Below are positions 34,799 through 42,540 of a DNA stretch of 64,000 nucleotides, in pieces. The DNA is from Thermoplasmatota archaeon. Its GTDB lineage: Archaea; Thermoplasmatota; Thermoplasmata; UBA10834. A program made the translations under genes and the position numbers. Under the pieces are notes generated by a model that made no database searches, was not told where the DNA came from, and was given only the letters and a program-made list of their open reading frames with translations. Numbering within the stretch: position 1 is the first letter of the stretch; each line of letters begins with the position of its first letter. The DNA lies in contig JAHIRF010000006.1 in NCBI GenBank assembly GCA_018818785.1, positions 186,001 to 250,000 on the forward strand, in the 5' to 3' direction.

Positions 34799-34900
34799 CT
34801 TCTGTAATTTTACCATATCGTCAAGAGAACAATAAGAAATCGTTTGATCGGCCAGGACATCGATGCGTCCCAGCCGGAGTTTTCAGGGTTTGTGCGCTCG

Positions 34901-35794
34901 TCAGAGCAGAAGCACAGGCTTGCTCGGCCTTAGGGAGTACTTCTTGCACTTGTAGCAGTACCATTCATTGTACTCAGGGATGAACTTCATATCATCCCCA
35001 CAGGCCGGACAGGTCTTCTTCTCCTTGGGCGCGTATTCCTTGCACGCGACGCAGTAGTGCCGTTCGTACTTCTCGATCCACTTCAGAGGCTTGCCGCACT
35101 TCGGACACATTCCGGCGCCCGAGGGCTTGGATGACGGTTTTGCGGCCGGCTTGGGCTGCTCGACCGCCTTCTTCCGGCGCAGAGGGTACTTCTTGCAGCT
35201 GTAACAGTACCACTCAGAGTACTTCTCGACGTACTTGAGCTCGCCGCCGCAGTCTGGGCAGGCCTTCGTCTCCGGAGCAGGCTTTGCCTCTTCCTTCGGC
35301 TTGTCCTCCTTGGGCGCATATTTCTTGCACCCGTAGCAGTAGTGCCGCTGGTACTTTTCGATCCACTTCAGAGGTTGGCCGCAGTTGGTGCACATCCTGA
35401 TGGTCATGTCAGTCTTGGGCTCCGCAGCGGGCACCACAACATCAGGCACCCCTTTCGGAATCGCTGACAGCATAGCCTCTTTAGGCTCGACCTCGGATAT
35501 CTCCGCCAGATCAGCGGCCAATTCATCTTCATAATCATCAGAATAATCCTTGAACGCCTCGCGGACAGGGACTTCGTCCATCTGTTCGGAGTCTATGACA
35601 GCTGGGGCCATTTCAGACGCCACCTGATCCTCGATGTGCTCGACGGTTTCCTCGGCATGTTCATGGTCTTCCTCGGTTCCGTCGACATAAGTGTTGCACT
35701 CGTAACAATACCACTTCTCGATGTGCTCAACGAAGAAAGGCTCTTCGCCACACTTCGGACACTTTGACGCTTCCATCAATTTTAGCTCCTTCAT
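34901..35794 (-). CDS. Five-zinc-ribbon protein
   Basis: About 297 residues with five ribbons of the form CPxCG(x)3-5(W/Y/F)(x)4(Y)(x)2(W/H)YCYxCKKY. The first sits near the N-terminus and is separated from the others by an acidic linker of ~100 residues. Ribbons 2 and 4 share KWIEKY.RHYC; ribbons 3 and 5 share Y.EWYCY.CKKY.LR. This suggests that a two-ribbon unit was duplicated. Zinc-ribbon strings bind nucleic acid or proteins; function unknown. ATG 35794 has GGTGATG just upstream; the frame extends back to 35926 but that part is outside the likely transcript. Confidence 0.7.
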   Translation of the reverse strand: MKELKLMEASKCPKCGEEPFFVEHIEKWYCYECNTYVDGTEEDHEHAEETVEHIEDQVASEMAPAVIDSEQMDEVPVREAFKDYSDDYEDELAADLAEISEVEPKEAMLSAIPKGVPDVVVPAAEPKTDMTIRMCTNCGQPLKWIEKYQRHYCYGCKKYAPKEDKPKEEAKPAPETKACPDCGGELKYVEKYSEWYCYSCKKYPLRRKKAVEQPKPAAKPSSKPSGAGMCPKCGKPLKWIEKYERHYCVACKEYAPKEKKTCPACGDDMKFIPEYNEWYCYKCKKYSLRPSKPVLLL

Positions 35795-35868
35795 ACGCAT
35801 CACCGAGCACAGGTCAGACTTGCTCCCTCTTACCGGTCTGCGTTCTTGAGTTTTCAACGGTCTCCGAG

Positions 35869-35884
35869 CGTATAAGTAGGTACT
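35869..35884 (-). promoter_or_regulatory. TATA-like element of five-zinc-ribbon gene
   Basis: On the minus strand GTACCTACTTATACGC carries a TATA-like CTTATAC about 80 bases ahead of ATG 35794. Confidence 0.4.
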
Positions 35885-36023
35885 TTCCTGGGAATCAGGC
35901 CTGATAACAGGTACGGCCCGGGCCAATGAAGTGGGCCAGAGAGGTGTTGTGTGCTGTCAGTTAGCTTACATGTAAGCGGGTAGAATATGCCACTCACGAA
36001 TAGTAAGAGCTCCCGTTGGTATC

Positions 36024-36509
36024 ATGACGGCGAGAAGCAAGGTTTCCAGACTCAGACCCGACCGTGAAGGAGGCATCGAAGGGCTTCCGCTTCAACTGCT
36101 GATAATGGTGGTCGTGGCGGGACTCGGCCTCACGATAATAATGGGGTGGATGAATTCCATAGCCGCTCCGAACGCCATCGGAGAGATCTTCGTCAGCCCG
36201 GGTGAGATCATAGTCTTTGACGTTGATGGCGACGGTCTGTACACATCGTATGACAATACGATAAGCGTCATAGTGACGGATCAGAGTGGGGACCGGCTGG
36301 AAGGAGCCACTGTGATGCTGGATGGAGCGAACATAAGGAATGCCGATGGCTCGCCTGTGAGGGGCGTGACGGATTCCAATGGACAGGTCGTGTTCTTGGG
36401 GCTAAAACTCGAGAAATTCGGATCGGGGTTCACAACCGTCACCGTCACGGTGGCCAAGGGGAATTATGGCGTCGACACCGGTTATGAGATACCCGTCATC
36501 ACGGGCTGA
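36024..36509 (+). CDS. Pilin-like membrane protein with Ig-like domain (first of three)
   Basis: 161 residues. After a short charged leader comes an archaeal pilin-like N-terminus (GLPLQLLIMVVVAGLGLTIIMGWM), then an external domain. This domain has a D.DGDGLYTSYDN element and a CarboxypepD_reg/Ig-like unit (GDRLEGATVMLDGANI ... GVTDSNGQVVFLGL). Archaeal pilin-like proteins of this size often occur in clusters. It is followed after 5 bases by the next gene, so these three genes form an operon. Export by a type IV pilus-like system is inferred; no assembly ATPase is in the window. Confidence 0.65.
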   Translation: MTARSKVSRLRPDREGGIEGLPLQLLIMVVVAGLGLTIIMGWMNSIAAPNAIGEIFVSPGEIIVFDVDGDGLYTSYDNTISVIVTDQSGDRLEGATVMLDGANIRNADGSPVRGVTDSNGQVVFLGLKLEKFGSGFTTVTVTVAKGNYGVDTGYEIPVITG

Positions 36510-36514
36510 CCGAT

Positions 36515-36988
36515 ATGCGTATCCGAGAGGATGACAGGGCCCTGGAGGCGCTGCCGCTCAGGTTGATGATCGTGGCGATAGTCGCCGCCATGTCGATTGT
36601 GCCAGCCACCGAGGCTCTGAATACCGTGCGCGACAGAGAGTTCCTTATCAGGGCGGAGCTGCAACTCGAGGAGATCATCTCTTCCGCCCAGAGATTATCG
36701 ATGCAGGGTCCAGGGAGCGTCGACCACATAGACCTCGACTTCTCATCGGCAGGTCGGATGAGGCTTCAGAATCTGAACATAGGGGATTCCATCGGAGGAG
36801 CGTACGAATGCTCCGTCGTTCTTGAACTCGCTTCAGGAGCGCAGATAGTCCGAACCGCATCAAGCCCCCCAGCCACGATCACATCCCAGGGAGATAGATC
36901 TCTAGAGATCTGCTCCGAGATCTGCACCATCAGGATGGTCGGAGGAGTCATCGATGGACGACAATGCATCATCGCAGAGGTGATCTGA
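36515..36988 (+). CDS. Pilin-like protein (second of three)
   Basis: 157 residues. A short charged leader with ALEALPLRLMIVAIVAAMSIV is again the pilin-like hydrophobic N-terminus; note the shared LPL(Q/R)LLIM or LPLRLMI core with the preceding gene. The rest is a small beta-rich domain with two Cys pairs (CSVV, CSEICTI, CII). It overlaps the next gene by 25 bases. Function inferred only from the shared N-terminus and the context. Confidence 0.6.
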   Translation: MRIREDDRALEALPLRLMIVAIVAAMSIVPATEALNTVRDREFLIRAELQLEEIISSAQRLSMQGPGSVDHIDLDFSSAGRMRLQNLNIGDSIGGAYECSVVLELASGAQIVRTASSPPATITSQGDRSLEICSEICTIRMVGGVIDGRQCIIAEVI

Positions 36989-37455
36989 CGGATTTCATCG
37001 TGTCGAAGGTGGCCATGTCGATATGCGCGCTCATGTTCATGGCCGTCGCCAGTGGTATCGTCACACATTCAATGACCTTGGACGAAGAGAGTGAATTGAG
37101 CGAGATGCTCAGCTCCCTGGAGAAATTGATATTGCTCGTGAGCGGATGTGGATCCGAGTGCGATCTTTCGTGGTCGGTCCCGTGCACTCAGGACGGCTCT
37201 GAGATATGGCTTGATATCTGTCACTCGTACATGACGGCGAGCGCAAATGGCCACACTGTCGGAGTAGAACTACGAGACCCTGTGCACACTTGGGAATGGA
37301 AAGGAGAATCACTGAATCAATCCATAATTGAAGAGCGCGATCTGGCTTCGGACCATCTCAAGCTGCATACAGGTGATGTTCTCGGCGTCAACACCAGCCT
37401 CATCCTCGTCGACGAGCTCTCGAGCATCCTGTTATTCTTGGTCCAAGTCACCTGA
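36964..37455 (+). CDS. Pilin-like protein (third of three)
   Basis: 163 residues with an N-terminal helix (FIVSKVAMSICALMFMAVASGIV) and an external region with paired cysteines (CGSECDLSWSVPC, ICHSY). Similar size and layout to the two preceding genes; sequence similarity is limited to the hydrophobic helix. ATG 36964 overlaps the preceding gene. It overlaps the end of the leftward cysteine desulfurase gene by 8 bases, so the two converge. Confidence 0.6.
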   Translation: MHHRRGDLTDFIVSKVAMSICALMFMAVASGIVTHSMTLDEESELSEMLSSLEKLILLVSGCGSECDLSWSVPCTQDGSEIWLDICHSYMTASANGHTVGVELRDPVHTWEWKGESLNQSIIEERDLASDHLKLHTGDVLGVNTSLILVDELSSILLFLVQVT

Positions 37456-38671
37456 CCTTGCCGAAGCTGGCGGAGAGGTCTCGTACAGCCTCGACGAAAG
37501 AGTCCACCTCATCATCCGTGTTGTAGATGTAGACCGACGCTCTTGCACATCCATCTACAGCAATCTCATCAAAGTATGAATGGCAACAATGCATGCCCGA
37601 GCGTATCATGATATTCTTGGAATTGTCGAGTATCATGGCGATGTCATGAGGGGTCATTCCATCGATATTGAAGCTGAATATGCCGCCACGCATATTCGGA
37701 TCGAATGGTTTCATGATGGCGACCTCTGGTGTTTGCATGAGACCTCTGGTCATACGACGGTTGAGTCCGACCTCGTGGTCCCTGACATCATCCATCCCAA
37801 CGGAATTGAGATAATCGACTGCTGCTCCAGTACCTAGGATGCCGGAGTAATTCTGCAGTCCGGTCTCAAAACGCTCTGGAGGTGGGAGGAGGGTGAACTT
37901 GCCACCCCTGACTTCGGTCACCCCGTGACCGCCATACATGATCGGTTCGATGTCAGCGGCAGCACCCTCATTCACATAGAAGATGCCTACACCGGATGGC
38001 CCCAGCATCTTATGGGCCGAAGCAGCGAGATAATCCACCTCAAGCATACTCATATCCAATGGCATGCTCGGAGCCGCCTGGGCGGCATCGAATAGCACGC
38101 GCGCACCGTATGAATGTGCAATATCCACGACTTCCCTTGCCGGTAGCGTATAGCCATGGACATTCGATGTCAGACACATCGCGACCAGCTTCACCCTCTT
38201 CGACATCCTTTCATGAAAGGCATCGACATCGAACGTGGCATCGTCAGATGACTGGACGGAGATGTGTTTGACACCTTTCAATTCGCACACCTTGAATACC
38301 GGGACCTGGAGGGAATTGTGCTCATAATCAGTGGTGACGACCTCGTCACCGGGTTCGAAGTCGTAACCAAGGATCACCGTATTCAGACCTTCCGTTGCGT
38401 TCTTCAGAAAAGCAATCTCGTTGGCGTTCTCTGCGCCGAAGAAGCGAGCGACTTTCGAGCGAGCGTCGTCGCATCGTATGGACACTTCCGTCGCGAGCTT
38501 GTGAACACTTCTGCCCGCACATGATGGGAATGCACCATAGTATTCGTTCATAGCCTCCAAGACTTGAACCGGCCGCAGTGATTGGCATGCACTATCGAAA
38601 TAGACCAGGGGATTGACCCCGGGCTCTGAACTCAGCAACGGGAAGTCCTGTCGGACCCTAGAGACGTCCAT
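37448..38671 (-). CDS. Cysteine desulfurase, SufS/Csd type (class V aminotransferase)
   Basis: 407 residues. PLP enzyme that takes sulfur from cysteine as an enzyme persulfide. Visible landmarks are YFDSACQSLRP at the N-terminus, NATEGLNTVILG, the DAAQAAPSMPLDM strand, the SAHKMLGPSGVG Schiff-base lysine, and a C-terminal RSGMHCCHSYF carrying the active-site Cys. ATG 38671 (MDVSRVRQDFPLL) is the family-typical start; the frame extends to 38734. It is divergent from iscS with ~140 bases between. A second, IscS-type enzyme adjacent makes this pair unusual. Confidence 0.85.
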   Translation of the reverse strand: MDVSRVRQDFPLLSSEPGVNPLVYFDSACQSLRPVQVLEAMNEYYGAFPSCAGRSVHKLATEVSIRCDDARSKVARFFGAENANEIAFLKNATEGLNTVILGYDFEPGDEVVTTDYEHNSLQVPVFKVCELKGVKHISVQSSDDATFDVDAFHERMSKRVKLVAMCLTSNVHGYTLPAREVVDIAHSYGARVLFDAAQAAPSMPLDMSMLEVDYLAASAHKMLGPSGVGIFYVNEGAAADIEPIMYGGHGVTEVRGGKFTLLPPPERFETGLQNYSGILGTGAAVDYLNSVGMDDVRDHEVGLNRRMTRGLMQTPEVAIMKPFDPNMRGGIFSFNIDGMTPHDIAMILDNSKNIMIRSGMHCCHSYFDEIAVDGCARASVYIYNTDDEVDSFVEAVRDLSASFGKVR

Positions 38672-38772
38672 ATTGAACGCCCATGGATGTCGCTGGACCG
38701 TATTAGTCCTTTTCAGTTTGAGGTGGGTCCCCAAACCGACATGCAGGACCGAAAACCCTCATTCACACCGGC

Positions 38773-38785
38773 AAACTTTTAAGAC
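38773..38785 (+). promoter_or_regulatory. iscS promoter
   Basis: AAACTTTTAAGAC is a TATA element centred ~33 bases upstream of the iscS ATG at 38813, consistent with a leaderless or short-leader mRNA. Confidence 0.6.
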
Positions 38786-38812
38786 GACCAGTTATCATCA
38801 CCTTCGTTCGTT

Positions 38813-40027
38813 ATGACAGCCAGCTCCAAGAGAAGGGTGTATTTCGACCATAGCGCGACCTCTCAGGTCTTGCCAGAGGTCTTGGAAGCCATGCTGCCCT
38901 TCTTCAGAGAGCGCTTCGGCAATGCATCGAGCATTCATTCCTATGGACGGGAAGCGAAGGCATCTATGGAGCTCGCCAGGAAGCATGTCGCTGCCTTGAT
39001 CAACGCAGACCCGAGGGATATCGTCTTCACATCAGGAGGTACAGAATCGGACAACCTTGCATTGAAGGGAGTCGCGATGTACAAGGGCCGGACAGAAGGG
39101 CACATCATAACCAGCGTGATCGAGCACCCTGCAATCCTTGAATCGTGCGAGTATCTGGAGCGCGTAGGTTTCGATATCACCAAACTGCCAGTCACCAGAG
39201 AAGGGCTTGTGGACGCTGCTGAATTGGAGAGGACGATCAGGGGCGACACAGTACTCATATCCATCATGGCCGCGAACAACGAGATCGGAACGATTCAGCC
39301 GATCAAGGAAATAGGAAGGATCGCGCAGTCCAAAGGGATCCCGTTCCACACGGACGCGGTACAGGCCGCTGGAAAGATGCCGATCGATGTGAAAAAGGAC
39401 GGCATGGACCTCTTGTCACTCTCCTCGCACAAGCTACACGGACCCAAAGGCGTTGGGGCGCTGTATGTTAAGAAGGGCATCAAGATAGAACCGATGATGC
39501 ACGGCGGAGGGCACGAGCACGGATTGAGATCCTCGACGGAGAATGTGCCGGGAATAATCGGCCTGGGCAAGGCCGCGGAGCTCGCCAAACGGGATTTCGA
39601 ACCGGTGACCGATCGCATGAGATCCCTTAGAGACAAGATCATAGACAGGATCCCGCAATTGGTCGAGAGATCCTATCTGAACGGTCACAGGACAAATCGA
39701 CTCGTCAATAACGCACATTTCAGGTTCGATTTCATCGAAGGTGAGGCGCTCATACTACAGCTGGATTTCAAAGGCATCGCTGCATCCACAGGATCTGCGT
39801 GCTCGACAGGATCCCTGGAACCGTCCCATGTACTGCTGGCACTGGGACTGACTCACGAGCAGGCGCACGGCAGCCTCAGACTCACATTGGGACGGGAAAA
39901 CACCTATGAGGATGTAGATTACTTACTGGAAGCGTTACCCGGTGTGGTCTCGAAGCTGAGAGAGATATCCCCGTTCAACGAGGAAAGGCCCATGGGAGCC
40001 AGTGAGGGTGGAAGCTGTGTACACTGA
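38813..40027 (+). CDS. iscS: Cysteine desulfurase, IscS/NifS type
   Basis: 404 residues. PLP-dependent sulfur donor for Fe-S clusters and tRNA thiolation. It has YFDHSATSQVLPEV, FTSGGTESDNLALKG, DAVQAAGKMPIDV, SSHKLHGPKGVGALYV (Schiff-base Lys), and the active-site Cys loop STGSACSTGSLEPSHVL. It overlaps the following iscU gene by about 11 bases, the classic desulfurase-scaffold pairing. Confidence 0.95.
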   Translation: MTASSKRRVYFDHSATSQVLPEVLEAMLPFFRERFGNASSIHSYGREAKASMELARKHVAALINADPRDIVFTSGGTESDNLALKGVAMYKGRTEGHIITSVIEHPAILESCEYLERVGFDITKLPVTREGLVDAAELERTIRGDTVLISIMAANNEIGTIQPIKEIGRIAQSKGIPFHTDAVQAAGKMPIDVKKDGMDLLSLSSHKLHGPKGVGALYVKKGIKIEPMMHGGGHEHGLRSSTENVPGIIGLGKAAELAKRDFEPVTDRMRSLRDKIIDRIPQLVERSYLNGHRTNRLVNNAHFRFDFIEGEALILQLDFKGIAASTGSACSTGSLEPSHVLLALGLTHEQAHGSLRLTLGRENTYEDVDYLLEALPGVVSKLREISPFNEERPMGASEGGSCVH

Positions 40028-40400
40028 GAAGGTTATGGATCACTTCGCAAATCCGAGGAATGTCGGTGAGATACCCGATGCGGATGGTATCGGAAAGGTA
40101 GGGAATCCCCAGTGCGGAGATGTCATGTGGCTGTACATCAAGGTCAGAGATGACATCGTCACCGATATCAAGTTCAAGACCTTTGGTTGCGGAGCCGCCA
40201 TCGCGACGAGTTCCATGATCACGGAGTTGGCAATTGGTAAGACCCTGGAGGAGGCAAAGAAGATATCCAGACAGGATGTCGCTGAGTCGCTCGACGGCCT
40301 GCCACCTCAGAAGATGCACTGTTCCAACCTGGCAGCGGACGCATTGAGAAAGGCCATCGAGGATTATGAGACGAAGAAGGCAGCGAAGGCCAAGGCCTGA
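40017..40400 (+). CDS. iscU: Fe-S cluster scaffold protein
   Basis: About 127 residues. IscU/NifU-N scaffold on which new [2Fe-2S] or [4Fe-4S] clusters are assembled from IscS-derived sulfur. Motifs are YTEKVMDHFANPRNVGE, VGNPQCGDVM (Cys 1), FKTFGCGAAIATSS (Cys 2) and PQKMHCSNLAADAL (Cys 3); these are the three conserved ligand cysteines. GTG 40017 gives the family-typical start (usual MYSEKV); GTG 40002 in frame would extend it into iscS. The short Lys/Ala tail is normal. Confidence 0.93.
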   Translation: MYTEKVMDHFANPRNVGEIPDADGIGKVGNPQCGDVMWLYIKVRDDIVTDIKFKTFGCGAAIATSSMITELAIGKTLEEAKKISRQDVAESLDGLPPQKMHCSNLAADALRKAIEDYETKKAAKAKA

Positions 40401-40475
40401 TCCTCATATCATCATTGAGAGGCGGACCTTTCAGTAAAGTTCTTCTAGATGTAGGGGCAATCCACAACGAAGCCC

Positions 40476-41393
40476 ATGGCGGATTTGTCAGTCGATATCT
40501 GTGGTTTGAGCCTCAAGAACCCGACGATGCTTGCCTCAGGAGTTTTGGATGAGACAGGCAAGACAATGGCTTCAATCGCGCGCGCGGGTGCGGGCGCGGT
40601 GGTGACAAAATCGATCGGAAGAGAGCCCAGGCAAGGGCACGGCAGTCCATGCATCGTGGAGCTTGGTGACAGCCTGGTGAATGCCATGGGACTGCCCAAC
40701 CCAGGCATAGATGTCTTCGGCAGGGAGCTGGAGGAGGCCAAGAAGGCGGGGGTGCCGATCATCGGGAGCGTGTTCGGAGGAGGCGAAGCCGAGATCGCAG
40801 AGATGGCTCGCTTGATGGCAGATGCGGGGGCTGATGCAATCGAACTCAATCTCAGCTGCCCTCATGCCAAAGGATTCGGCGCGGAAGTCGGCTCGACCCC
40901 CGAGAGGGTGGAGAGCATCTGTAGAGCCGCCAGGAGCGGCTTGGATATACCGATGTTCGCGAAACTGACACCTAACACCTCGTCCATCGTTGATCTGGCA
41001 AAGGCCGCTGAAAGGGGTGGCGCGGACGCGATAGTAGCGATCAATACGTTGAAGGGTATGGTCATATCGCCAGAGGCAAGGATGCCGGTCCTCGCGAATA
41101 GGTTCGGAGGACTGTCTGGACCATCGATAAGACCCATCGGGGTCAGATGTGTTTATGAGATAAGGGGCGCGGTTAAGATACCGATCATCGGCGTCGGAGG
41201 AATCGAATCAGGCAACGACGCACTCGAGTACATAATGGCGGGAGCTAGCTCGGTCCAGATAGGGACAGCTGTCTGGAAGCACGGACCGGAGGTCTTCAGC
41301 AAGGTCTGTGAGGACATCTCAGAGTTCATGAATAGAAATGGCTTCGACAGGATTTTCGAGATGGTGGGGGTTGCCCATGAAGTCAAGCATTAG
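40476..41393 (+). CDS. pyrD: Dihydroorotate dehydrogenase, catalytic subunit (class 1B)
   Basis: 305 residues, FMN TIM barrel that oxidises dihydroorotate to orotate in pyrimidine synthesis. Features: GLSLKNPTMLASGVLDETG, KSIGREPRQGHGSP, the class-1 substrate-binding loop region IELNLSCPHAKG with catalytic Cys, FAKLTPN, NTLKGM, and the FMN-binding GVGGIESGNDALEYIMAGAS. It overlaps pyrK by 17 bases, so they form the heterotetrameric PyrDK enzyme that passes electrons to NAD+ or ferredoxin. Confidence 0.95.
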   Translation: MADLSVDICGLSLKNPTMLASGVLDETGKTMASIARAGAGAVVTKSIGREPRQGHGSPCIVELGDSLVNAMGLPNPGIDVFGRELEEAKKAGVPIIGSVFGGGEAEIAEMARLMADAGADAIELNLSCPHAKGFGAEVGSTPERVESICRAARSGLDIPMFAKLTPNTSSIVDLAKAAERGGADAIVAINTLKGMVISPEARMPVLANRFGGLSGPSIRPIGVRCVYEIRGAVKIPIIGVGGIESGNDALEYIMAGASSVQIGTAVWKHGPEVFSKVCEDISEFMNRNGFDRIFEMVGVAHEVKH

Positions 41394-42159
41394 GATGTTG
41401 AAGGTCTCGGAACACATCGACGAGACACCGAACGTCAGGACAATCGTGCTTGACGGTTCGATCGAGGCTGAACCAGGACAGTTCGTCATGGTTTGGGTAC
41501 CAGGCGCGGACGAATTCCCTATGTCGATATCATACATCGGGGATCAGATGGGGATAACATACCAGATCGTAGGGGACGGCACCAAAGCGCTCTCCATCAA
41601 ACACGTGGGTGATCTCGTTGGCATTCGAGGACCCTATGGTAAGGGATACACACCTATTGGCAGGAAACCGCTCGTTGTCGCTGGTGGGACAGGCATGGCA
41701 GCACTCTCACCGCTCATCGAGCGGCTCAAATTGAATCAGTCGGAAGTCAGAGTCGTCATCGGTGCTCGGACGGCCAGGGAGATTCTGTTCAGGGATCGAG
41801 CGATGAAGGCTGGTGCTGAGGTCGTGATCACCACCGATGACGGGTCTGAAGGCGAGAAGGGATTCGCGACGGACATCGCTGTCCCGATCCTGCAGACCCG
41901 CGAGCATGACATCGTATACTGCTGTGGCCCTGAGCGGATGATGACGAAGCTCGCAGACAAGTGTAGCGAACTCTCGATACCGATGCAGGCATCTGTCGAG
42001 AGGTTGATGAAATGCGGGATAGGGATTTGTGACTCCTGCGCCATCGATGGACTGCACGTTTGCCGGGATGGACCGGTCTTCTCGATCGATGTTCTGAAGG
42101 GGTTCTCGGAATTTGGACGCACGAAGCTCGATGCGACCGGGCGCAGAATCGACATATGA
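41377..42159 (+). CDS. pyrK: Dihydroorotate dehydrogenase electron-transfer subunit
   Basis: 260 residues. FAD-binding ferredoxin-reductase fold with a C-terminal [2Fe-2S] site. Visible are the FAD region PGQFVMVWVPG and GPYGKGY, the NAD-binding GGTGMAALSPLIERL, and the cluster ligands in CGIGICDSCAIDGLHVC. ATG 41377 (MKSSIRMLKVSE) starts inside pyrD. Length is usual for the family. Confidence 0.93.
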   Translation: MKSSIRMLKVSEHIDETPNVRTIVLDGSIEAEPGQFVMVWVPGADEFPMSISYIGDQMGITYQIVGDGTKALSIKHVGDLVGIRGPYGKGYTPIGRKPLVVAGGTGMAALSPLIERLKLNQSEVRVVIGARTAREILFRDRAMKAGAEVVITTDDGSEGEKGFATDIAVPILQTREHDIVYCCGPERMMTKLADKCSELSIPMQASVERLMKCGIGICDSCAIDGLHVCRDGPVFSIDVLKGFSEFGRTKLDATGRRIDI

Positions 42160-42276
42160 ATCCGAGAACAACGCACCTTATCGTACTAAGATTCTTGATT
42201 TCGAATCGAAATCATGTCTCGCGCTTCACAAGTAGTACTGGCGTCTGCAGCTATTTACCATTCTATGAGCAGAATA

Positions 42277-42291
42277 GAAATCCTTTTTAAC
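42277..42291 (+). promoter_or_regulatory. TATA promoter ahead of the 49-residue Cys-rich ORF
   Basis: GAAATCCTTTTTAAC is a strong BRE-TATA match (BRE-like GAAATC followed by CTTTTTAA). A transcript would start near 42313, and the proposed TTG start at 42328 follows AGAGGGA. Confidence 0.6.
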
Positions 42292-42327
42292 TCGAGTGCA
42301 TCAGTGGGCGCCACATAGAGGGATAAC

Positions 42328-42477
42328 TTGCCACAGCAAGTAACGAAATGGAACCAGAGATACGAACAGATCGAGACTTCGTGCAGCGAGAAATACCATT
42401 GCACCCCGTGCACGTATCCGAACTGTCAGAGACAGGTCAGGTTGTCCAAGAGCGCAAAAGCATTTGGAAAGGAATAA
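42328..42477 (+). CDS. Small Cys-rich protein (49 residues), probable metal binder
   Basis: TTG start at 42328, stop at 42475-42477. The protein contains TSCSEKYHCTPCTYPNC, i.e. Cys at positions 19, 25, 28 and 33 (C-x5-C-x2-C-x4-C), which could form a single zinc or Fe-S site. The start is preceded by AGAGGGAT, and a strong promoter lies ~40 bases upstream. The gene stands between pyrK and a convergent synthase gene and ends just ahead of a strong hairpin. I know no family for it. Confidence 0.6.
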   Translation: MPQQVTKWNQRYEQIETSCSEKYHCTPCTYPNCQRQVRLSKSAKAFGKE

Positions 42478-42513
42478 TCAGACTTGACTAAACCCTTTGA
42501 ACCACCACACCAT

Positions 42514-42536
42514 CGGACCCGAGCATCTCGGGTCCG
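42514..42536. terminator. Perfect hairpin between convergent genes
   Basis: CGGACCCGAG and CTCGGGTCCG form a perfect 10-base-pair stem with a 3-base CAT loop. It is located between the stop of the small Cys-rich gene and the stop of the leftward synthase gene, so it may terminate both. Confidence 0.6.
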
Positions 42537-42540
42537 AAAT

